Origin: Amanita rubescens
Taxonomy: Eukaryota; Basidiomycota; Agaricomycetes; Agaricales; Amanitaceae
Length of the DNA stretch: 64,000 nt
Reading direction: 5' to 3'
Assembly (NCBI GenBank): GCA_015039365.1
Contig: WION01000066.1
Coordinates: 141,430-205,429 of the forward strand
Shown here: piece by piece, positions 56,777 to 64,000 of the stretch
Layout: each line of letters opens with the position of its first letter
How positions within the stretch are numbered: position 1 is the stretch's first letter
The notes under the pieces: model-generated
Seen by the model: only the letters and a program-made list of their open reading frames with translations
Told to the model about the DNA's origin: nothing
Database searches by the model: none
Translations under genes and position numbers: made by a program

Positions 56777-58122
56777 CCCATAATCTTAAGACTATGCCTT
56801 GTTTTCATGGCACAGTTGTCTTAGACTTTCCCCTTGGGTTTTTGCATAGCTATTAGTCTAAGCCTACAGTAGTCCAACTCGCATGATAGTCTTAGCCTAT
56901 TACATTGATAATGATTAGGTGATAGACTGTCTTGGCCACAAAGTGATGTAAGTCTACCAGCAAAATCAAAGACGACCAACTTTCGCATCCACGTTTACGG
57001 TAGCGAGCCTAGTATAAAAGATGTGATTAGCCCATTCAGGGTTCTGGCGCAATGACGTACCACCCGGCCGTGCACGGGGTTTCGTTAGCCTCACCGGGTA
57101 TGGAATAGGCTCAGTACGCACTTGAGTGGGTGGCGGGGGGTGTGGTTCAGACCCTAGAGCTTTTTTGGGCTGTTTGGGGTGCGCGGAGCTTTGTTAACCT
57201 CGCTGGGCATGGAATGGACATGGTGCATACCTGGGTGGGCAGCGGTGGGGGGTTTCGGGGCGCATTGGGTCACACACGAGGCACTGTTTGCGCGGGACTT
57301 TGTTAGCCTCGGTGGGTATTGGGATGGATGCGGTACGCACCTGGGCAGCGGGGGAGCGGTTTGGGGTGGCAGCCTCTTGGGTGCGGGCGTAGGATGATAC
57401 ATTCCTGGTGAGCGGCGGGATGGGAGCGAGAAGGTGGTGGTGGCAGACTGAGAGAAACGCGAAGCACAAAGGACAACTGATTGGTGTCACATGTCACATA
57501 TCACACTTGCGATAGTTCTCTGACTCCGAGTCCACACCTGAACATCGCATCAAACGAAGCCCCGCGCGCCTCATACTCTCCTACCGCCCTTCAACAAAGC
57601 CCAAAACAGCCCACTGCAATGATCCAGGTGCATACAGCACCCACCCCTTCCCTGCTGCGATGCTAACAAAGTCCTGCGCACCCCAAACAGGCCACTGCCA
57701 CGAACAAAGCCTCAAGCTGCTCCCACTGCTGTCCAGGTGCGTACCACGTCTATCACAGGCCCAGTGAGGCTAACAAAGATTCGCACACCCCAAACAGCCC
57801 ACTGTGTGTGATCAAACGCATGCTGAAACCGCCCACCACTGCCCACCGCTGCCCACCAAGCCTCGTGTACCCTAAAACCTTGCACTCCCGGAAGCCCCAC
57901 ACCACCCACCAACCCTTCTGTGTACATCACCCATCCGGCCTGCTGTAATCAACTGTACCTTACACATAGCCCAAGACTGTAAATAAATATTATAAGTATA
58001 GTAGGCTAAGACTACCAGCTATATACTATTCACGTAGCCAAAAACATAGGCTAAGTCTGATATCGGAATACGGGGCTAATCTTAGATCATTGTTCCGTAA
58101 ATTTACGGGTGGTCTTGAGACT
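56777..58122. mobile_element. Fold-back-like element with internal ~109-bp repeats in opposite orientations
   Basis: Both ends are rich in short inverted words: TAGTCTTAGCCTA at 56887 has its exact reverse complement TAGGCTAAGACTA near 58003, and related AGTCTAAGCCTA and TAGGCTAAGTCT words flank them. Inside, a GC-rich unit of about 109 bp (GCTGTTTGGGGTGCGCGGA, CTTTGTTAACCTCG, ACCTGGG) is repeated three times on the left arm (57070, 57180, 57289) and inverted on the right arm (57590-57810, read as CAAACAGGCCACTGC and GCTAACAAAGTCC). No transposase is seen. Exact ends and target duplication could not be fixed. Confidence 0.5.
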
Positions 58123-58159
58123 ACCAACTGATATCACCGCTGAGAAGAGGAGTTCACTG

Positions 58160-58363
58160 TCGATAATGTTGACGTTGGGGTAGTCGGCGATGATATTGGT
58201 GTTGATACCGAGGGCGGAGCCGATGACGTTGACTTTGATGATGTGCGTGCTGATGTTGATGGTAAGGAACGGAGCGTGACATGGACGCTATGCGGGAGCA
58301 GATACGATCAACACCCAAATTGAGCAGTTGCAAATGCAGCTCTCGTCTGATTGGGCTCAAGGG
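58160..58363 (+). pseudogene. C-terminal relic of the DDEPPP-tail family
   Basis: The frame reads TQIEQLQMQLSSDWAQGLSD then EPPPAYY and stop at 58361-58363. The tail is nearly the same as that at 48593-48680. The upstream part is broken (frame change near 58285). It abuts the fold-back-like element. Confidence 0.45.
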
Positions 58364-58655
58364 CTGTCTGATGAGCCGCCACCCGCGTATTATTGATCGT
58401 CATGGACGTTTTTACATGTCGTTTTCGCTTCAGAGTCCATCTCTACTATTCTTCGTGCGTACATGAAGCGGCTGATACCCTGGTGGAAAAGGCACAAGTG
58501 TTACGGGTTCACTTGCCAAGCGAAATGCAGGTAAGCGGGTTATGCTACGTTGATCGCGTAAGATGTCTTCGAAGGGGCCCGAATTTGCATTATAAATAGA
58601 ATTTTGGCACGGCAGGTCGTTATTGCTCACTGTAACGTCATCGCTCTGGTGTGGT

Positions 58656-58905
58656 GGCCGATTGAAGGAGGTGTCAAGGACTGAGGCAATGAGCCTCCTC
58701 TGCTTATGTCGGAATCGGAATATGAGCCCTCCGGACCATACCGAGGGCTCCCAATGGGGTGGTAGACCGGTTCTTGACCTGTTGTAAGGTCACCGTAGGT
58801 GCGAGTCGTCGACACTGATATTGACAAGGCGTGCCTGGGTCATGCAGACCAAGAAAAGAGCGAGTAATGCAAGGAAGGCTTGTCTTGACCCAGATATGCA
58901 TCTAT
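58656..58905 (-). pseudogene. N-terminal relic of the ALVNR membrane family
   Basis: FLALLALFLVCMTQARLVNI and SVDDS match the signal peptide and LVNR region of the relic at 44531. A frame change follows, after which TYGDLTTGQEPVYHPIGSPR YGPEG continues the family. No downstream exons are found before the fold-back-like element. Confidence 0.5.
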
Positions 58906-60671
58906 CGTGGTAGAAGTTTTCATAGTTAGGAGCGCTGTTCACGGACGCCGCCGCGCTGCCACGCTGCCGTGACTCGGGTTCTGCGGGGATAGCTTACGTT
59001 TAGATCCCAAGTATATTCAAACGATAACTCGTTTCGCTAGTACTCGCACTTTCTCCTCTTCATCCACGTGAGGGATTTTGCTATTGCCCGTCTTGCACGT
59101 CCGATATAACGCCGGGGCGGACCAGAATTGCGACGCTCAGCTTCCCCATATTCACGAGCCCAACGCGACTCGATCCGCCGACTTCTCTGTTGTTTTGGTT
59201 TATTTACAGCGATTCTCTCCCACACGTGTCTGGCCATGCCTGTCCCTTGATGAGCTTCTCTTGAATACCCGCTGTTGCGTCGGAAAGGAGGATATTGATT
59301 TAGGAACAAGGAAGAAGGTGCGATTCCTTTCATTTCATTTGCCCTATCTTTGACACACCGAGTCATCTACTAAGGGACAAGCCATCCCGTATGTCGAGCC
59401 ATGATGAATATCCATGAAATGCGGGTATTGTTCCACCGTGTGCAATGTATCCACAATTGATCATACTACAGATCCTTTGCCGAATCCAACGTTCTCGGCG
59501 CTTTCCTGGTTTCGCATCATCTCCTCCTTTATCACTTGCAGGATCTCGTTTGTCATTTTCTCGGTTGATCCTCCTAGTGCCCTCATCCCTGTGCGCCTGT
59601 CCATTGTCTGAGCTTGAGGAATGTCGCTGTCATGGGACGCGGCAGCGTACGCATTATTAAAAGGCCACCGGACGTCACATGGGTGTCGATGTGCACATGG
59701 AACGCGATCGCTGACGCCCCGAAACGGTAAGATTTTCAATCGGTTCTGCACGAGAGGTTTCGATTACGCTCCTATCCTACTCTTCAAGCCACGTCCAACC
59801 TTTCCTCGTATTACGTCTCACCACGTTTAGGATGTGCGTATTATCTTGACGTGAATTTGGTAGACCAATCACCTCGAGTTTCACTAAAAGCCTCGGACCG
59901 CAAAATGCCTGGACAATGTAATTCGACCACACGATAAACATTATGTTTTACATTTCCTTATTCCGTTCATTCTCTCTAGTTGACTATATCGCCGTTTCTG
60001 TCACTAACAGGCTTCTAGACATTGTCCCGTGGGCCTCAATCTGCGCAAGTTGATAATTCGTGCTCTCGGCTCTTCTTTCAGAGGGGAGAGGACTCTACAT
60101 AACGTCGTCGTAGTCGATGTCTTCAGCAACTCGACAGTACTAAGGAACTTCCCGATGCGCAGGTGACTCTCGGAGTTTTGCATTTTTTTTACGCTGGAGG
60201 GCTACATTTTTCGATGCATCAGGAACGTCAACCTAGGTAGTGTGTGTATTGTCCACGTCGAATGAATGAAATGATTTTTCGTTTGGTGCGAGCTCATACC
60301 TTTCCGAAGGCCATAATGCTTATATCATGAATTTAGCTACTAGATGAACCCCAGCACTTAGTGAGCGCTCGTTTCCAATACTCCGTGACTGTATGCGCTA
60401 TGCGAGCGCATTATGTCCATTATCGCGATTCAGTTGTGCTTTTGTCTGCGGTGGAAGTTTAGGTACAAACTAGTCCTACGGCACAAGCACACATTATTCG
60501 ACGTAAAACTGTGCTGAATATAAAGTTTTTCCACTTGTCACCATACTCTAATGATTAGAATCTGGCTTTTCATCATAGGGCGGTGGTACTTTTTCAACAA
60601 AATATCTTCCGTATTTGACTTCGATTTTAATGTAATTGCCAGCCTGGGACTTGGGCTGCAAGGAGTGGTGA
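58906..60671. other. Spacer without a supported gene
   Basis: Several open frames of 60-110 codons lie on both strands without domains or splice support. AT-rich from about 59840. Confidence 0.35.
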
Positions 60672-61015
60672 TTAAGGCGCATCAAAATCAAATAAAAGGT
60701 TGCCACTGACGGATGTTTGACGCCACACGCCTTCTAATAGATATCCACCATGTTTTTCCAATGTAGATAATGGAAGCTTCGCCGGACGCCAATTCGGCGC
60801 GGAACGGGGCGGCGGCGGAGTACCATCGTCGTATAGAACCGCGGTGATAGAATTCTCGTCCCCCTCGAAGGTCAAACTAGAAGGTTTTGTTCTCTTCGGT
60901 TCCTTGTCACCTTACGTGAGATAGCAAGAACATGAGCTAAAAGTAATGAGATTTACCGTCTGCAAAATATCAGCATGGTGAGAGCTACGAGGAACAATAA
61001 CGCACTAGTATCCAT
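60672..61015 (-). CDS. Possible small secreted protein (87 aa)
   Basis: Exon 1 from 61015 encodes a hydrophobic leader MDTSALLFLVALTMLIFCRR and splices in frame (GTAAAT donor, CTTCTAG acceptor) to an exon reading LTFEGDENSITAVLYDDGTP, then WRPAKLPLSTLEKHG and LLFDFDAP at the stop. The leader resembles a signal peptide or a TM anchor. No domain recognised. It could also be a remnant of a larger ALVNR-type protein. Confidence 0.4.
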
Positions 61016-61314
61016 TTTGTATCATGTAGGAAGCCTGTCCGTGCAAGTAGTGTCTCGGTCAACCTCTTTTCCAGGGGAAGCGCCGTCACAAATGTGGCAA
61101 GCAGGAATAAAAGTAGTGGATATGAGAATAACATGATGGGAGTGATGCGGGACAGCAATGGGGAGACCAGCTCTGAGGTGGGTTGGGAAATCGCGCCAAT
61201 TTATACCGTTGGCTGCTGGACACGTGGCGTGCCATCAACAAAAGGTCTCGGTGATTGCCAAGAGAGTATAATCGGCTAATCGTGATTATGACCGATTTCA
61301 ATCAAGGTCGACCG

Positions 61315-62018
61315 TGTTGAACTTATAATATACGATATACATACAGTATATAGTAAATATAAGTGATATCATTAGTTTACACTAACTAATGTAATAACGC
61401 TCAGTTACTTACTCGTCTCTCAACCAATCATAATAGTGGATGATTGAGTGTGAGATAATATATGACATGAGAATATATTCGACATATTCTCATACTCATC
61501 TACCAATCATAATAGTGGATGATTGATGATGAGAACATATTCTGACATGAGAATATCCTGGAGATATTCTCATAAGATCATCCAATCATAATAGTGGAAC
61601 TATTGATGATGTGAATATATGTTGACATGAGAATAGAAGACATATATACGTTATGGTTATCGACCTATCACATTGAAGATTGATAATGTGATGAGTCAGT
61701 CAATATAATTGATGAGTCAAGTGCTGCGCAAAGCTATGCATTGCTGTACAATAGCTGTGCATTGCTGTGGAATGACACCTTATGAGTCAAATACCTTTGA
61801 CTCATACTGATAAGACTCTTTGTACTTATTTGTAGTTTAGTAGTATATAAACTGTACTCTAGTAGCGTCAATCCCTATCCTATTATCCTCTCTACTGTCT
61901 ACTGTTGAGCCCCAGCTCCAGTAAGCTCTTAACAACTCCACACCACACTCGGTAAGTAGTACATTCCATGTACTAAACTGCGCTGCTCGCTAGGGACTTG
62001 TTACCCCTAGTTTCAACA
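61315..62018. mobile_element. Solo LTR (704 bp) with 5-bp target duplication
   Basis: Begins TGTTGAAC and ends TTCAACA, the usual TG...CA inverted ends, and is flanked by a perfect 5-bp duplication GACCG at 61310-61314 and 62019-62023. It contains three copies of a CCAATCATAATAGTGGA word (61430, 61502, 61573) with following GACATGAGAATAT motifs, and a TATA box GTATATAAAC near 61842 that sets U3 to the left and U5 to the right. No internal retrotransposon sequence adjoins it, so it is a solo LTR left by recombination. Confidence 0.85.
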
Positions 62019-62222
62019 GACCGGACTCAGATTAGTCATGTAGATTATAATAGATTGCAATTGCATAGTTGTCACACCGTAAACAGGCAACACTATTATA
62101 TTTGACTACACGTAGATTACAATGTATATAACTAGAGTTCAAAATCACAAGAAAGGTTGTAAGTGCGAAACGACTATTCGATAGCAAGAAAGGGGCGCCA
62201 ACATGCAAGAAAACCGAAGCTA

Positions 62223-62681
62223 GAGGCCGTTGTCTTCATCATCGGCGTCATAGCCGTCGTCGCTCTCGAGGTTACTATGTCGATCACCGGAGCGAGGCGT
62301 ATAGACGCTATCGCTATCCTCTGCATCGGCATCGTAGCCTTCATCGTGCTCGATGGTGGTGCAGTATGGAGTACTGAACTGCGAAGCATCGGAGTTGGTA
62401 TCGGTATCGGTATCGCAACCGTCATTATCGCGTTCGACGTCGGCACTCTTCTTGTTACTGAACCGTACTATGTCCGTGTTGTGAGGAAGATGGGGCGCGG
62501 ACGCGTTTTCTGCGTGTAAAAGAGCTGGAGTGTTGAGTCCGCCAGACGAGGACGAATGGAGGACAGGCTATGATACCGTTAGCAAACTGACAGAAAACCA
62601 GAAACTCTAGTACTCACCGGGGAACCGTTACCGTGATTTTTTGTTTCCGCCGTTCTCTCGACTCGTACCTCCCCACGCATG
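62223..62681 (-). CDS. Acidic protein, C-terminal exons
   Basis: The minus strand has MRGEVRVERTAETKNHGN, a donor after GGTTCCCCG, and an in-frame exon (LHSSSSGGLNTPALLHAEN) running to an acidic repeat-like end: DTDTDTNSDAS, EGYDADAEDSDSVYT and ESDDGYDADDEDNGL. The repeated GYDAD motif and low complexity suggest a disordered tail. Could be the 3' end of the gene or element whose gag-like frames lie at 63205-63977 on the same strand, or a small separate gene. Confidence 0.4.
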
Positions 62682-63204
62682 CGCCCGAAGTCTGTGACCG
62701 TAAGAAAATTGATGTTACGAACTCGTTAATCTCAACTTAAGTTGCAGCGGCAACTCTAGTCACGATTACAAGTCTTAAGTCAAACGTTAAGATTATAAGT
62801 TCAATTCTAAGTCAAGACGTTGACTTAGGATCTGAGGACGATTGTGGTAGATGAGTTAAGAGTAAGGTTATATTGCCAGACGACAATAAACAGCTAAGTC
62901 GAACTTAGGGTTCGACTCTAGAATACATGCAGTATTTATACTAGCAAGTACAACGAGACGTACTAATTAATGAACAATGGTAAGTACAGAAGTAAGTATA
63001 AGGACGGTGTCATATGTGGAACAAGGGATGGTATAAACAAGTAAACGAGTTAGTCCATATGAATCGAGCATAAGGGGAGCGACGAATAAGGTATGCATAA
63101 AGAAAATAAACATGTCCGACGTATCATGTAAGCATAATGCGGGAGTCCGTACCGTGTTGTAACACTAGCTCTCCCCTACGTTGTTGACCGCAACAACAAA
63201 ACGT
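62682..63204. other. AT-rich spacer
   Basis: No gene recognised. Repeated GACTTAG/CTAAGTC-like words occur near 62740-62900 (AAGTCAACGTTGACTT-type palindromes). Confidence 0.3.
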
Positions 63205-63606
63205 TCAGGTGTTCATGTTGTGCATGGCGTTGTCGTCGTGCTGATAGCCGTAGTCGCCATAAAGGCCGCATGCGTCGTCGTCGGCTCCGTCGCACTGTCG
63301 TCCATTGACACATGCCTGACACTGTGATGCGTGGTGTGCCTTCTTCTTTCCCTTCTTCTTCGGCTGATGAGGGCGGCGGCTAGTGGAAGCGGGGGTATTG
63401 GCGGTATCTGTGGTAGCTCGAGAACGTCCTTTCTTCTTAGTGGAAGGACCGGGCGTCGGATCGTGTCGGCGCGTGGGAGCGTGTGTAGATAAAGTAGACA
63501 CAGGAGGAACTGTAGTAGCGAGATGGTGATCCTCAGAGGCATGTTTACCTCGGCAGTGAATGCAGCGGTTGTAGCGGTGGGGGCATTGGTTGGCGGCATT
63601 AGTCAT
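63205..63606 (-). CDS. Gag-like protein with CxxCxxxxH zinc motif
   Basis: A 133-residue frame, MTNAANQCPHRYNRCIHCRG KHASEDH, with a CIHCRGKHASEDH motif (C-x2-C-x4-H-x4-H) like the CCHC knuckle of retroelement gag proteins. A basic stretch (HQPKKKGKKKAHH) and a second Cys pair (CQACVNGRQC) follow. Its ATG overlaps the stop of the upstream frame as ATGA, a layout used for termination-reinitiation, though an intron ending CCCGCAG just upstream could instead fuse the two frames. Confidence 0.4.
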   Translation of the reverse strand: MTNAANQCPHRYNRCIHCRGKHASEDHHLATTVPPVSTLSTHAPTRRHDPTPGPSTKKKGRSRATTDTANTPASTSRRPHQPKKKGKKKAHHASQCQACVNGRQCDGADDDACGLYGDYGYQHDDNAMHNMNT

Positions 63607-63977
63607 ACTGCGGGTCGTAGGTCGTCGAGAAGGTGGAGAGTCGTTTCGTCGAGAAGTGGGGACAGGAATATTCCAGACTCCGTGGCGAATAACGGTGGTG
63701 GTTGGGGTGATGCGGATCGAGGAGGAGGAGGAGCCTTCTTATCTCGTTTCAGTTCTTCCTCAATGAGATCGCCTGTTGTACGGATTCGGCGATGAAGATC
63801 GAGATCGCTGATCGCATTATTGATCTGCGCAATGTGGTCGCTAGTGAGTTGATGCAGGGGAACTCCATCTGCGAATTCGGCTGTGGTCCATTCCGTGTCT
63901 CCTTGGATACTGGACAAGAGATCTCGGATCTTTCCGGTGAGGCACCAGATTTCTCTTGATTTACGATCTGTCTCCAT
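63603..63977 (-). CDS. Upstream frame of the gag-like pair
   Basis: A 124-residue frame, METDRKSREIWCLTGKIRDL, amphipathic and helical (TSDHIAQINNAISDLDLHRR), then a proline-rich KKAPPPPRSASPQPPP linker. The frame remains open upstream to the window edge, so the real start may lie outside. No retrotransposon pol region is visible downstream, and the pair could be a domesticated or orphan gag. Confidence 0.4.
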   Translation of the reverse strand: METDRKSREIWCLTGKIRDLLSSIQGDTEWTTAEFADGVPLHQLTSDHIAQINNAISDLDLHRRIRTTGDLIEEELKRDKKAPPPPRSASPQPPPLFATESGIFLSPLLDETTLHLLDDLRPAV

Positions 63978-64000
63978 AATGCATCTAGTTGCTCGGTGTC

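Noticed and set aside
59037..59366. Arg-rich 109-codon minus-strand frame
   Set aside because: No domain and composition typical of a chance frame; overlaps an equally long + strand frame.
61320..61680. CRISPR-like array from the repeated CCAATCATAATAGTGGA words
   Set aside because: Only three copies, inside an LTR with TG...CA ends and target duplication, in a eukaryotic genome.
62163..62519. Hydrophobic + strand open frame of 118 codons (membrane protein)
   Set aside because: It is the reverse of an acidic, Asp-rich frame with proper splice sites on the minus strand; hydrophobicity is a by-product of GAT/GAC codons read backwards.

Overview
The window reads as nuclear DNA of a filamentous basidiomycete, most likely an Agaricomycete. 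Genes are broken by many GT-AG introns of about 45-60 nt, some exons are only 4-30 nt, intergenic spacers are short in the core block, and several families are typical of that class: a 7-TM family, an ALVNR/DDEPPP-tail membrane family, a CYP53-type P450, a BBE-type oxidase, and a large orphan family marked by GSLYFVTEC and HGAGYPLYMPTP motifs. No rRNA, CRISPR array or functional tRNA was seen.

Layout. 1-15 kb is an accessory island: a fusion gene ending in a double-stranded-RNA-binding domain (dsRBD), an orphan 13-exon gene, a GFA-domain enzyme, decayed ~360-bp direct repeats, then an array of small one-domain dsRBD genes and one dsRBD pseudogene. 15-27.2 kb holds an intronless F-box gene, a gene-poor stretch, a BBE-like FAD oxidase, a hAT-like non-autonomous transposon with a perfect 8-bp target duplication, a P450 gene and another dsRBD gene. 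27.6-39.9 kb is a conserved-looking core block: two convergent 7-TM paralogues, an aldo-keto reductase, ATP synthase subunit g, PHO88/SND3, SLM1-like BAR-PH protein and an HMG-box transcription factor. 40-64 kb is accessory again: two more members of the orphan family, relics of a secreted/TM family, a decayed fragment of the HMG gene, a duplicated dsRBD block, a CYP53 gene, a fold-back-like element, a solo LTR with 5-bp target duplication and gag-like reading frames at the right edge.

Main observation. Three copies of the orphan family (left edge; 43.4-40.7 kb; 55.4-52.2 kb) share one core and one exon structure up to an intron near the 3' end. Beyond that point each has a different nucleic-acid-related tail: a dsRBD, a pair of C2H2/C2HC zinc fingers, and the C-terminal part of MRE11. 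The dsRBD tail is nearly identical, intron included, to a free-standing dsRBD gene about 8 kb away. Seven intact free-standing dsRBD genes of 72-83 residues lie in the same window, several sharing an upstream promoter block and duplicated as units between 9-11 kb and 46-48 kb. This suggests a locus where small dsRNA-binding proteins are amplified and where C-terminal modules are exchanged on a common scaffold. The biological role (RNA silencing control, self/non-self recognition, transposon or virus defence) is inference only.

All splice structures were read by eye from GT-AG sites, reading frame and paralogue comparison. They are predictions.
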